A stretch of DNA of 64,000 bases from Nocardioides zeae (GCF_010686755.1 NZ_JAAGXA010000002.1:62001-126000); one strand, 5' to 3'. Numbered from the stretch's first letter, positions 40,182-49,200 are shown. Numbers and translations: made by a program. The notes: generated by a model from the sequence alone, not told the origin.

Positions 40182-41969
40182 ATGCACCTCGTCGGCGTCG
40201 ACCTCGCGTGGGGCGAGCGGGCTCCCACCGGCATCGCCGTGCTCGACGAGCGCGGCCGCCTGCTGTCCACCGCGGCCGTCACGACGGACGACGAGATCGA
40301 CGCGGTCGTCGCGCCGTACGTCGCCGGGGAGTGCGTCGTCGCCTTCGACGCCCCGCTGGTGGTGCGCAACGCCACGGGCACCCGGCCGGCGGAGAAGGCG
40401 CTCAACCAGGACTTCCGGGCCTTCGAGGCCGGCACCCACCCGACGAACCTGGGCAAGCCCGAGTTCGCCGACGGGCCACGAGCGGCGCGGCTGGCGAGGC
40501 GCTGGGGTCTCGACCTCGACCCGGACGCGACCGGTCGGCGGGCGCTGGAGGTCTACCCGCACGCGGCGACCGTGGCGCTGCTGCGGCTGGGGCGGACGCT
40601 GAAGTACAAGCAGAGCCGCGACCGCACCTTCTCCCAGATGCGCTCCGAGATGCTGCGCCTCACCGAGGGCCTCGAGCAGCTCGGCCGGGCGCGCACCCCG
40701 CTGCTCCTGCACCGCCGTCCCGTGTGGGAGGAGCTGGTCGCGCTCGTCGAGAACGCGGAGCGCAAGTCGGAGCTGCGGCTGGCGGAGGACCGGCTCGACG
40801 CGGTCGTCTGCGCCTACGTCGCGCTGCTCGCCGCGCGGGAGCCCGAGCGCCTGACGCGCTACGGCTCCGTGGAGGACGGCGTCATCGTCACCCCGACGCT
40901 GCCCGAGGGCCTCGAGCCCGCACCGCGGCGCACCCGGGCCGAGCGGGCGCAGGCCAAGGAGGTCGAGGCGTACGCCGCGCGCCTGCCCGCGACGCAGCAC
41001 GCCACCGACCAGGCGGCGGCCCTCGTCACCGCCGCGCTCGACGACGCCGGCCTCAACTACCTGTCGGTGACGGCGCGGGCCAAGTCGGTCGCGTCGTTCG
41101 CCGCCAAGGCGGCGTCGCTCGAGGACGGGCACCCGCGCTACGCGGACGCGCTCGCCGAGATGGCCGACCAGATCGGCGTGCGCGTCGTGACCTACCTGGC
41201 CTCCGACGTGGAGGCCGTCGCGGACGTGCTCGGCGCCGAGCTGACCGTGCTCGGCGACCGTGACAAGGGGCTCGAGACGGCGCGGGCCGGGCGGTGGGGC
41301 TACTCCAGCCGCCACCTCGACCTCGCCCTGCCCGACGACGTGACCCCGACCCCGGGCACCGACGCGCTGCCCGGGCGGATCATCGAGGTGCAGATCCGCA
41401 CGGCGCTGCAGCACGCGTGGGCCGAGTTCGAGCACGACATCCGCTACAAGGGCGAGGTGCCGCCCGAGCACGCCTCCGAGCTCGACCGCCGCTTCACGCT
41501 CGCCGCCGGGCTGCTCGAGCTCGCCGACCGCGAGTTCTCGACGATCCGCGACCAGCTGCGCGGCGACCAGGTCGCGGGCGGCGCGGCGAGCGGCGCCTGG
41601 GTCGCCGACGGGGACCGGGACCCGACCCGCGCGGACCGCCACCGGCTCAGCCCGGGCGACCTCGCGGCGTACCTCGCCGGCCGCTACCCCGGCGCCGGCT
41701 GGTCCCGCACCGACCACTACGAGTGGATCGCCGGGCTCCTCGCCGAGCTCGGCATCACCTCGGCGGCCGACCTCGCCGGCGCGATGGCGGACGTCGACAG
41801 CGAGGCCGTGACGGCCCGGATGGGCTACCGCTACCCCGCCGGCGCGGTCCGGCGGCTCGACGACGACCTGCTGGCGACGTACGGCGAGCGGTACGTCGAG
41901 CTGCCGGGCAACGCCCACCGCGTGGCGCTGCTGTCGTCGCGGCTGGCGAAGCTGACGAGCACCTCCTAG
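40182..41969 (+). CDS. DUF429 - RelA/SpoT alarmone synthetase fusion protein
   Basis: 595 residues from ATG 40182 (GTG 40176 possible), one unbroken frame. Residues 1-245 are a DUF429 domain with RNase H-like acidic pattern (VGVDLAWGERAPTGIAVL; VVAFDAPLVVRN; RALEVYPHA; AEDRLDAVVCAYVALLAAR). Residues about 255-470 are a RelA/SpoT synthetase with its recognisable motifs intact: RAKSVASFAAKA (RxKxxxS), DQIGVRVVTY at 329, GYSSRH at 373, EVQIRTALQHAWAEFEHDIR from 402 (catalytic Glu). A C-terminal extension of about 110 residues has no clear family. Predicted: (p)ppGpp or related nucleotide synthesis; no HD hydrolase domain is present, so it cannot degrade the product. I know no described protein with this pairing. 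3' end overlaps rimI by 4 bp. Confidence 0.85.
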   Translation: MHLVGVDLAWGERAPTGIAVLDERGRLLSTAAVTTDDEIDAVVAPYVAGECVVAFDAPLVVRNATGTRPAEKALNQDFRAFEAGTHPTNLGKPEFADGPRAARLARRWGLDLDPDATGRRALEVYPHAATVALLRLGRTLKYKQSRDRTFSQMRSEMLRLTEGLEQLGRARTPLLLHRRPVWEELVALVENAERKSELRLAEDRLDAVVCAYVALLAAREPERLTRYGSVEDGVIVTPTLPEGLEPAPRRTRAERAQAKEVEAYAARLPATQHATDQAAALVTAALDDAGLNYLSVTARAKSVASFAAKAASLEDGHPRYADALAEMADQIGVRVVTYLASDVEAVADVLGAELTVLGDRDKGLETARAGRWGYSSRHLDLALPDDVTPTPGTDALPGRIIEVQIRTALQHAWAEFEHDIRYKGEVPPEHASELDRRFTLAAGLLELADREFSTIRDQLRGDQVAGGAASGAWVADGDRDPTRADRHRLSPGDLAAYLAGRYPGAGWSRTDHYEWIAGLLAELGITSAADLAGAMADVDSEAVTARMGYRYPAGAVRRLDDDLLATYGERYVELPGNAHRVALLSSRLAKLTSTS

Positions 41970-42427
41970 AGGGCGCGCTGGAGGACGAGGGCCGCGGCGT
42001 CGTCGCGGTAGTAGCGCGGGCGGCGGTGGATCTCGACGAATCCCCGGGCGGCGTAGAAGGCCGCAGCGCCCGTGTTGGCCTCGCTCACCTCGAGCAGCAT
42101 CCGCTCGGCGCCCGCGGCGCGGGCCGCGCCGAGGAGGTGGGCGAGGAGCGCGGAGGCGACGCCGGTACGACGGAGGGTCGGGTCGACGCCGATCCGGAGC
42201 AGGTCGGCGAGGTCGCCCTGCACGCCGAGGACGGCGTAACCGGCCACCCCGGACCGATCGGCGGGGTCTTCGGCCACGAGCATCGCGCGACCGGGCGCCG
42301 ACAGCTCGGCCCCGATCTGCTCCTCGCTCCAGGCGTCGCGGCCGAAGAGGTCGGCCTCGAGCAGGGCGACGCGGGCGACGTCGGCGGTCCGGGCGGGCCG
42401 CAGCACCCGGCTCGGCGGCTCGCTCAC
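41966..42427 (-). CDS. rimI: Ribosomal protein alanine N-acetyltransferase RimI
   Basis: 153 residues from GTG 42427 (GTGA overlap with tsaB). GNAT motif A DLADLLRIGVDPTLRRTGVA followed by SALLAHLL near residue 75, then MLLEVSEANTGAAAFYAARG and FVEIHRRPRYY, which is the RimI ending (LEVRxSNxxAxxLYxxxGF, RxxYY). It acetylates the N-terminus of S18. Placed after tsaB as in most actinobacteria; tsaD, the usual next gene, is absent here. Confidence 0.88.
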   Translation of the reverse strand: MSEPPSRVLRPARTADVARVALLEADLFGRDAWSEEQIGAELSAPGRAMLVAEDPADRSGVAGYAVLGVQGDLADLLRIGVDPTLRRTGVASALLAHLLGAARAAGAERMLLEVSEANTGAAAFYAARGFVEIHRRPRYYRDDAAALVLQRAL

Positions 42428-43056
42428 CGCTCGGCGCTGGCGACGGCGTCGGGACGGCGGAGGTAGAGCGGCTCCGGGTCGAGCAGCTCGGCGTGCTCGC
42501 CCGCCACGGCGCGGGCGAGCCAGGCGGCGTCGGGCTCGGTGGGGCCGACGGGCCGCGTGAAGGCGTCGGGGTAGAGCGCCGGGCCCGCGCCGACCACCGG
42601 CAGGTCGGTCGCGACGTCGGCGGGCTTCGTGACGGTGGGGCCGCTGAGGCGGGTGCTGGTCTCGTCGTAGGAGGCCAGGTAGACCTCCTTGCGCCGCGCG
42701 TCGGTGGCGACGAGGAAGGGCTCGGCCACGGCCCCCGTGGCGACGGCCTCGACGGCGAGCGCGTCGAGCGAGCACACGCCGTACACGGGCAGGTCGAGCA
42801 CGTAGCCGAGCGTGCGCGCCGTGACCAGCCCGACGCGGAGACCGGTGAACGGTCCGGGACCGACGCCGACCACGAGCGCCGTGAGGTCGAGGCGGTCGAG
42901 ACCGGCGTCCCGCAGGCAGCCGTCGACGAGCGGGGCGAGCTGCTCGCCGTGCTTCATCGGCCGCTCGGCGACCCCGGAGGCGAGCACGGTGTCGGTGTCG
43001 GCGTCGTAGACCGCGGCGCACACCCGCGGCGTCGCGGTGTCGAAGGCGAGGAGCAC
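42424..43056 (-). CDS. tsaB: tRNA threonylcarbamoyladenosine synthesis protein TsaB
   Basis: 210 residues. MLLAFDTATPRVCAAVYDAD (ASKHA phosphate-1 region), HGEQLAPLVDGCLRDAG, and VGVGPGPFTGLRVGLVTART near residue 65 are the TsaB signature. It lacks the metal site of TsaD, as expected. It partners TsaD and TsaE for t6A37 of tRNA. Here separated from tsaE by a gene on the other strand. Confidence 0.92.
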   Translation of the reverse strand: MLLAFDTATPRVCAAVYDADTDTVLASGVAERPMKHGEQLAPLVDGCLRDAGLDRLDLTALVVGVGPGPFTGLRVGLVTARTLGYVLDLPVYGVCSLDALAVEAVATGAVAEPFLVATDARRKEVYLASYDETSTRLSGPTVTKPADVATDLPVVGAGPALYPDAFTRPVGPTEPDAAWLARAVAGEHAELLDPEPLYLRRPDAVASAER

Positions 43057-43149
43057 CCGACGAGGTTAGGACAACCCCGCGGGGGAAGAACGGTCGCGGT
43101 CGTCGGGAGGGCGGCGAGCGGGGATCACGGGGACATCGATGGGAGCAGC

Positions 43150-44514
43150 ATGAGCAAGCGGGACTGGTCGTCGTTCGAGCCCGAGCCGCAGGACGTGGGC
43201 ACCTTCGCCCGCGCCGTGGCCGGCACACCGGCCGAGGGCTGGTGGGACGACTACGCGACGGTCGAGGACACCGACGCCTACGCCGCGCCCGAGGGGTGGA
43301 TCGTCCAGCTCGTCGAGGCCCGCACCAGCGACGCCGACGAGGCGCACGACTTCGCGGACCTCGCCGAGGCCGCGTTGCGGGCCGAGCTGGGGACACCGGA
43401 GGAGCGGGCGGCGGTGCACGGCTACACCGACGCCACCTGGATCGACGCCGTCGCGGTGGCGCTCGGCGCGGGGCAGGTGCTCGTCTGGCCGGTCGAGGAC
43501 GCCGCCGTCGCGCTCCTGCGGGTGGGCGTGGGCGACCGCCTCGACGTGTGGTTGGTGACCGCGCTCGGCGCTGCTGCGAGCGCGACCCTGCCAGCGCTGC
43601 TGCCCCCGGAGCGCGACGGCGCCCCGACCTTCGACGAGCTGCCCGACGAGCTGGCGCGCACCTTCCGGTGGCTGGCGCGTCGCCGCCTGCCCGTCGGCGT
43701 CGAGCCGGGCGGCTCTCTCGACGGGTGGTTCCCCGAGGGCACGGACCCCGCCGCCCTCGAGCGGCTCCGCCCGCTCGTGCAGCTCGACGGGACGGGCTCG
43801 GTCGGCGCGCTGTGGCGGGCCGACGACGGGCGCGACCTCGTGGTCGCGCTGGGCAGCGAGGGCGACCGGTTCGTCGTCGCCGACTCGGTGCTCGACCTGG
43901 TGCGGCTGATGGCGGTGGGCTACGAGGAGCTCGACCGGCCCAGCGGTCCGCCCGTCACGCCCTTCGGGGTGCTGCGCGCCGCCGAGCTGCGGGCGTGGGT
44001 CGAGGAGTCCTTCGGCGTCGACGTCCCCCGGGAGTGGGTGTCCGGCGGCCCCGACGAGTTCAGCGCCTGGCTGGACGCGGTGCTCGGCGAGGACACCACG
44101 CCCGCCGAGCCCCCGGCGGGGATGCCCGAGGGCGCCCTGGGCGGTGACGTCGACGTGCTGCTCGGCGCCCTGGGCACCGCCGACGCCGTGCAGCGGATCG
44201 CCTACCTGCTCGCGCTACCGGCGGAGACGACCCAGCGTGACCTCGAGGCCCTGGGCGTCGAGATCGACCTCGGCCGGTCGGGCGCGCGGACCATCTGGGT
44301 GGACCCCCTCGACTACCCCCGGGCAGGGCAGCTGTTCGACGGCCTCGACGTCGACACGTCGGACTTCGACACCGTGGTCGCCCGGTGGGGCACACCGGAG
44401 AAGGCCGGGCCGGACGGCGGCTGGGCGCGCTACGTCGTCGGCGGCCGCTACCTCCACCTCGAGGTCGCCTCCGACGGGATCGGGCGCGTCACGCTCATGA
44501 CCGACGCGCCCTGA
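43150..44514 (+). CDS. Hypothetical protein with a probable SMI1/KNR4 (SUKH)-like domain
   Basis: 454 residues from ATG 43150. A middle part (DLVVALGSEGDRFVVADSVL, then DLVRLMAVGYEELDRPSGPP) looks like the end of a SUKH-type domain. A second acidic segment near the C-terminus (SGARTIWVDPLDYPRAGQLF, and RYVVGGRYLHLEVASDGIGR) is of unknown family. Strongly acidic, no signal peptide. SUKH proteins often act as immunity proteins, but no toxin lies nearby. It interrupts the tsaE-tsaB order on the opposite strand. Confidence 0.6.
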   Translation: MSKRDWSSFEPEPQDVGTFARAVAGTPAEGWWDDYATVEDTDAYAAPEGWIVQLVEARTSDADEAHDFADLAEAALRAELGTPEERAAVHGYTDATWIDAVAVALGAGQVLVWPVEDAAVALLRVGVGDRLDVWLVTALGAAASATLPALLPPERDGAPTFDELPDELARTFRWLARRRLPVGVEPGGSLDGWFPEGTDPAALERLRPLVQLDGTGSVGALWRADDGRDLVVALGSEGDRFVVADSVLDLVRLMAVGYEELDRPSGPPVTPFGVLRAAELRAWVEESFGVDVPREWVSGGPDEFSAWLDAVLGEDTTPAEPPAGMPEGALGGDVDVLLGALGTADAVQRIAYLLALPAETTQRDLEALGVEIDLGRSGARTIWVDPLDYPRAGQLFDGLDVDTSDFDTVVARWGTPEKAGPDGGWARYVVGGRYLHLEVASDGIGRVTLMTDAP

Positions 44515-44541
44515 GCCGGGTGCGTCCAGCTCGACGCCGCG

Positions 44542-45474
44542 TCAGGCCAGGGCAGTCGCCACGTCGACGTCGGCCCACCGCGCGCCGTACCCGGTCACGC
44601 GGACCAGCCGGACGTCGTCCGTGTCGTTGCGCTCGATGACCACCTCGAGGCGGTCGTCGGCGAGCTGCTCGGCGAGGCCGGCGCCCCACTCGACGACGGT
44701 GACGGCGTCCTCCAGCGACGTGTCGAGGTCGAGGTCGTCGAGCTCCGCCGCGCCGCCGAGCCGGTAGGCGTCGACGTGGACGAGCTCGGGACCGCCGACG
44801 GTCGACGGGTGCACCCGCGCGATGACGAAGGTCGGGGACGTCACGTCCCCGCGCACGCCCAGCCCCGCCCCCAGGCCCTGCGTGAACGTGGTCTTGCCCG
44901 CCCCGAGACCCCCCGTGAGCACGAGGAGGTCCCCGGCGCGCAGCAACCCGGCGAGCCGCCGGCCGAGGTCGCGCATGGCGTCCGCGTCGGGCACGACGAG
45001 GGACGGCGGGCGCACCATCTCGACGTACGGCGCCGTCCGTCCCACCTCGACGAAGCCGTGGCCCGCCCAGAACGCCTGGGCGCGCGGCAGCTCCTCGCGG
45101 GCGAGCACCGCGACCTCCCGGCCCGGGGTTGTCGCGATGACCGTCTCGACCATGCGGGCGCCGACGCCGTGGGCCTGCCAGGCCGGTACGACGCCGAACC
45201 GCCGCACCCAGACCCGGCCCTGCGCGGGCTCGGGGTCGAGCACGAGCGCCCCGACGGGGTGGCCGTCGCCCTCGGCGAGCAGGCCTCCCCCGGCGGCGAG
45301 CGCCCCGGCGATCGAGTCGACGGTCTCCGCGAGGGCGGCCGTCGGCGGGTCGAGGGCCGGACGCGCGGCGAAGGCGGCGCGGACGACGGCGTGCACGGCG
45401 GCGGCCCCCTCCGGACCGACCCGCCGCACCGTCACGGGCTGCACGGGCTGCACGGGCTGCTGGGCCTCAGGCAC
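44542..45474 (-). CDS. tsaE: GNAT acetyltransferase - TsaE fusion
   Basis: 310 residues. Residues 1-155 form a GNAT domain (VRRFGVVPAWQAHGVGARMV is motif A; RAQAFWAGHGFVEVGRTAPY). From about residue 160 comes TsaE: DADAMRDLGRRLAGLLRAGD, Walker A LTGGLGAGKTTFTQGLGAGL, SPTFVIARVHPS, LVHVDAYRL and VVEWGAGLAEQL. TsaE is the ATPase that resets the TsaB-TsaD complex. The GNAT partner and its target are unknown; an in-frame fusion is evident because both domains share one frame without a gap. The N-terminal VQPVQPV comes from a 9-bp slippage. 8-bp overlap with the preceding hydrolase gene. Confidence 0.88.
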   Translation of the reverse strand: MPEAQQPVQPVQPVTVRRVGPEGAAAVHAVVRAAFAARPALDPPTAALAETVDSIAGALAAGGGLLAEGDGHPVGALVLDPEPAQGRVWVRRFGVVPAWQAHGVGARMVETVIATTPGREVAVLAREELPRAQAFWAGHGFVEVGRTAPYVEMVRPPSLVVPDADAMRDLGRRLAGLLRAGDLLVLTGGLGAGKTTFTQGLGAGLGVRGDVTSPTFVIARVHPSTVGGPELVHVDAYRLGGAAELDDLDLDTSLEDAVTVVEWGAGLAEQLADDRLEVVIERNDTDDVRLVRVTGYGARWADVDVATALA

Positions 45475-46516
45475 GGTGCTGCACCGCCGCGATGAGGTCG
45501 TCGAGCGCCTCGTCGACCACGACGTGCCGTTCCATGATCACCATGTGGCCGGCGTCCTCGACCTCGACGAGGCGCGAGCCGTCGATGTGGGCGTGGAGCT
45601 TGCGGGCGTGGCCGATGCTGGTCAGGCGGTCCCCGGTGCCGCAGACGATCGTCGTCGGCACCTTCTCGAGGGCGTGCACGACGGAGAACTTGTCGAGGCT
45701 GCCGAACGCGGGGAAGAACTGCGCGAGCACCTCGAAGGGCGTGCGGCTGAGCATGTCGTCGACGAACGCGACGTAGGTCTCCGGGACGTCGCTGCCGAAC
45801 GCGAACCGGTCGGTGCCGACCATGGCGAGGTTCTTGCCGACCTTCCGGAACCCGTCGACGACGCGGTGGCCGCGCGACAGGCCGGCGACGAACCGCAGCG
45901 ACAGCGGCCCGCCGAACGCCTTGGGCACCATCGGCAGCAGCGCCCGGGTCGGGTCGAGACCGCCGGCGGTCGTCGCGATGAGCCCCACGCCCACCACCCG
46001 GTCGCCGAACAGCTCGGGGTGCGCCTCGGCGAGCGCGATGATGCTCATGCCGCCCATGGAGTGACCGACGAGCACGACCTCCTCGTCGGGCGCGACGTGG
46101 TCGAGCACCGTCAGCAGGTCGGCGCCGAGCTGCTCGATGGTCGCGTGCTCGGCGTCGGAACGGCCCGAGCGGCCGTGGGAGCGCTGGTCGTAGAACACGG
46201 TGCGCACCTGGCCCCGGTAGGCCGCGCGCTGGAAGTGCCAGCAGTCGAGGTTGAGGGCGTACCCGTGGACGAACACCAGGGTGGGCGCGACGCCCCGGGC
46301 CGCCGGGTCGGGCTCGTCGACCTCGACGTGGAGCGCCACCCCGTCGTCGGCCACGACCGTCAGCGCGGGCGAGCGCAGCGAGCCGAAGGCCACCGCCTCC
46401 CCGGCGTCGCGGTGGGCGATGACGCGGCGCTGGTGCACCAGGCCCGCGGCCCCGCCCGCCAGGGCGACACCGGCCGCACCCGCGGCCAGGCCCGCGATCG
46501 CACGTCCGAGCTTCAC
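45467..46516 (-). CDS. Alpha/beta hydrolase with N-terminal membrane helix
   Basis: 349 residues from GTG 46516 (GTGA overlap with alr). An N-terminal hydrophobic helix AIAGLAAGAAGVALAGGAAG suggests anchoring or export. Hydrolase motifs: LVFVHGYALNLDCWHFQRAA (HG oxyanion), FYDQRSHGRSGR, VLVGHSMGGMSIIALAEAHP (nucleophile Ser), TIVCGTGDRLTS (Asp) and VEDAGHMVIMER (His). An alr-hydrolase-tsaE order is recurrent in actinobacteria, but its substrate is unknown. Confidence 0.85.
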   Translation of the reverse strand: MKLGRAIAGLAAGAAGVALAGGAAGLVHQRRVIAHRDAGEAVAFGSLRSPALTVVADDGVALHVEVDEPDPAARGVAPTLVFVHGYALNLDCWHFQRAAYRGQVRTVFYDQRSHGRSGRSDAEHATIEQLGADLLTVLDHVAPDEEVVLVGHSMGGMSIIALAEAHPELFGDRVVGVGLIATTAGGLDPTRALLPMVPKAFGGPLSLRFVAGLSRGHRVVDGFRKVGKNLAMVGTDRFAFGSDVPETYVAFVDDMLSRTPFEVLAQFFPAFGSLDKFSVVHALEKVPTTIVCGTGDRLTSIGHARKLHAHIDGSRLVEVEDAGHMVIMERHVVVDEALDDLIAAVQHRA

Positions 46517-47706
46517 CGGTCCCCTCCGTCCGTACCCTCGGTCGAGCCGTCCACGTGCACCCGCCGCGCCCGGCCGCGGAACCGCGTGACGACCTCGTAG
46601 TCGATCGTCCCGCAGGCCCGCGCCCAGTCGAGGGCCGTCGGCTCGCCGTCGCGGCCCGGCCCGAACAGCACCACGGGCGTGCCCGGCGGGAAGTTCTCGC
46701 CGTCGAGGTCGACGACGAGCTGGTCCATGCAGACCCGTCCGCGCACCGGCCGGCGGCGCCCGCCGACGAGCACCTCGGCGGCCTGGTCCGTCCCGACGCC
46801 GGCCGCGGCGTGCCGCGGCACCCCGTCGCCGTACCCCAGCGGCACGAGACCGACCGTCGTCGCCGCGGGCGCGACCCAGGTGTGGCCGTAGGAGACGCCG
46901 TCGCCCGCGGCCAGCGGCTTGCTCAGCACCAGCGGCGCGCGCACCGTCATGGCCGGCACCAGGTCGGGGCGCCCGCCCGGGAAGGCGGCGTCGGGGACGT
47001 CGGGCGCGGGGTCGATGCCGTACGACGCGATCCCGCACCGCACGAGGTCGAAGTGCGCCGAGGGGCGGAGGAGGGCCGCGGCGGAGTTGGCGAGGTGGCG
47101 CACCTCGGGCTCGAGGCCCGCGGCTGCGGCGACGTCGAGCGCCGCCCGGAACACGGCCTCCTGCGCGTCGTTGGCGGGATGGGTCGGTTCCTCGGCGGCC
47201 GCGAAGTGGGACCAGATGCCGGTCACCCGCACCGTCCCGGCCTCCTCGGCGGCCCGGGCGGCGGCGACCAGGTCGGGCCAGTCCGCGGGGAGCGCCCCGC
47301 CGCGGCGCAGGCCCGTGTCGACCTTCAGCTGGAGCCGGGCGGGCCGACCGGCGCGGGAGACCGCCGCGACGACGGCCGCGACCTCGTCGGGCGAGTACGC
47401 CGTGAGGTCCACCCCGGCGGCCACGAGCGGCGCGAGGTCGTCGGCCGGCACGGAGAGCCAGCAGAGCAGCGGCCCGGTGTCGCCCGCGGCGCGCAGCGCC
47501 AGCGCCTCGGCGGGCGTGGCGACGCCCAGCCAGTCGGTGCCGGCCCGCCGCGCGGCCCGGGCGACCTCGACCATGCCGTGGCCGTAGCCGTCGGCCTTCA
47601 CCACGGTCATCATGCGCGCGGGGGCGACGCGGGCGCGCAGCACGGCGACGTCGTGCCGCACCGCTGCGAGGTCCACGACGACCTCGGGACGGTCGACGGC
47701 GTTCAC
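46513..47706 (-). CDS. alr: Alanine racemase
   Basis: 397 residues. PLP-Lys in MMTVVKADGYGHG near residue 38, second-domain catalytic Tyr in GDGVSYGHTWVAP near residue 277, VCMDQLVVDL and YEVVTRFRGRARR near the end: complete Alr. It makes D-alanine for peptidoglycan. Part of the minus-strand run glmS-acpS-nnr-alr-hydrolase-tsaE. Confidence 0.93.
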   Translation of the reverse strand: MNAVDRPEVVVDLAAVRHDVAVLRARVAPARMMTVVKADGYGHGMVEVARAARRAGTDWLGVATPAEALALRAAGDTGPLLCWLSVPADDLAPLVAAGVDLTAYSPDEVAAVVAAVSRAGRPARLQLKVDTGLRRGGALPADWPDLVAAARAAEEAGTVRVTGIWSHFAAAEEPTHPANDAQEAVFRAALDVAAAAGLEPEVRHLANSAAALLRPSAHFDLVRCGIASYGIDPAPDVPDAAFPGGRPDLVPAMTVRAPLVLSKPLAAGDGVSYGHTWVAPAATTVGLVPLGYGDGVPRHAAAGVGTDQAAEVLVGGRRRPVRGRVCMDQLVVDLDGENFPPGTPVVLFGPGRDGEPTALDWARACGTIDYEVVTRFRGRARRVHVDGSTEGTDGGDR

Positions 47707-47749
47707 GGAGGAGATTGTGGCAGGCGCGCCGAGCCCCGATCAGGCGCGG

Positions 47750-49174
47750 TCAGGTCAGCAGGTCGCGGACGACCTCGGGGATCGCCGCGGCGACCTGGGT
47801 CGCCACGACGGGGCCGCCCTGGCTGGCGTAGGTCGCGGCCGCGCCGTGCAGCCACGCGCCGACCGACGCCGCGTCGTACGGCGCGAGCCCGCCCGCCAGC
47901 AGGGCGCCGATGAGCCCGGCGAGCACGTCCCCGGCCCCGGCCGTGGCCAGCCACGGGGTGCTGCTCGTGTTGACGCGCACCCGGCCGTCGGGATGGGCCA
48001 CGACGCTGTGGCTGCCCTTGAGGAGCACCACCGCGTCGTACCGCTCCGCGGCGCGGCGGGCGGAGGCGAGCTGGTCGGCCTCGACCTCGGCGCGCTCCAC
48101 GTCGAGCAGGGCCGCGAGCTCGCCGGCGTGGGGCGTCAGCACGGCGGGGACGGGCTCCCCGCCCTCCCGGCGCACCGGGGCGTCGAGGTGGCGCAGCGCC
48201 TCGGCGTCGACGACGAGCGGCACCTCGTCGGCCAGCGCGGCGCGGAGGGCGGCGCCCGCGCGGTTGTCGCCGCCCGAGCCGACCGTCCAGGCCTGCACCC
48301 GACCGACGCCCACGACCTCCGGGTGCGCCTCCCGCACCCGGTCGAGCACGGTCGGGTCGCCGACGTAGCGCACCATCCCCACCAGCCCGCTCGCCGCGCC
48401 CGCGACGGCCAGCAGGCCGGCGCCCGGGTAGCGGCCCGAGCCGGCGCGGACGCCGACGACGCCGCGGGAGTACTTGTGCGACGCCGGCGTCGGCCGCGGC
48501 AGCAGCGCCGCGACGTCCGCCGCCTGCAGGGCCTCGACGGCCGGGGCCGGCAGGTGGGGCGCGAGACCGATGTCGACCAGCTGCACGACGCCGCACGCGC
48601 GGGCGGCCGGGTCGACGAGGTGGGCGACCTTGTGGGTGCCGAAGGTGACGGTGACGTCGGCGCGCACGTGCGCGTCCTCGGGGGTCCGGCCGGTGTCCAC
48701 CTCGACGCCGCTGGGCACGTCGACGGCCACGACGGTCACCCCGGAACCGGCGGGCGCGTGGGCCTCGAGCGCGGCGACCGTGTCGTCCCGCAGCCCCGGG
48801 CGGCCGCCGATCCCGACGATCCCGTCCACCACCAGGTCGGGCAGCTCGCGGGGGGCGGCGGTCCCGCGGCGTACCCGGCCGCCGGCGGCCCGCAGCGCCG
48901 CCAGGCCCGCCTCGTGGGGCGACTCCGTCAGCAGCACCGCGTCGACCGCGGCGCCCCGCCGGGCCAGGAGCGCCCCCGCGAACAGCGCGTCGCCGCCGTT
49001 GTCGCCGCCGCCGACGAGCAGCGTGACGCGGCGACCGTAGGCGCCGTCGAGCAGCGCCAGCACGGCGTGGGCGAGGCCCGACGCGGCCCGCTGCATCAAC
49101 GCCCCGGGCGGCAGCCCCGCCATCAGGGCCTCCTCGGCGGCTCGGACCTGGGCCTCGGTGTGGGCGGCACGCAT
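47750..49174 (-). CDS. nnr: Bifunctional NAD(P)H-hydrate epimerase/dehydratase (Nnr)
   Basis: 474 residues from ATG 49174. The N-terminal epimerase (YjeF_N) has LLVGGGDNGGDALFAGALLA near residue 52 and VAVDVPSGVEVDTG. The C-terminal ADP/ATP-dependent dehydratase (YjeF_C) has VLTPHAGELAALLDVE, VVLLKGSHSVVAHPDG and ATAGAGDVLAGLIGALLAGG. It repairs damaged NAD(P)H hydrates. 26 bp after acpS, the usual actinobacterial neighbour. Confidence 0.92.
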   Translation of the reverse strand: MRAAHTEAQVRAAEEALMAGLPPGALMQRAASGLAHAVLALLDGAYGRRVTLLVGGGDNGGDALFAGALLARRGAAVDAVLLTESPHEAGLAALRAAGGRVRRGTAAPRELPDLVVDGIVGIGGRPGLRDDTVAALEAHAPAGSGVTVVAVDVPSGVEVDTGRTPEDAHVRADVTVTFGTHKVAHLVDPAARACGVVQLVDIGLAPHLPAPAVEALQAADVAALLPRPTPASHKYSRGVVGVRAGSGRYPGAGLLAVAGAASGLVGMVRYVGDPTVLDRVREAHPEVVGVGRVQAWTVGSGGDNRAGAALRAALADEVPLVVDAEALRHLDAPVRREGGEPVPAVLTPHAGELAALLDVERAEVEADQLASARRAAERYDAVVLLKGSHSVVAHPDGRVRVNTSSTPWLATAGAGDVLAGLIGALLAGGLAPYDAASVGAWLHGAAATYASQGGPVVATQVAAAIPEVVRDLLT

Positions 49175-49200
49175 GACGTCGACCCTAGCCGCGGGGCCCG

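Noticed and set aside
40182..41969. DUF429-RelA/SpoT fusion as two genes joined by a sequencing error
   Set aside because: No stop, frameshift or internal start with SD near the 245-260 junction; codon bias is even through the link.
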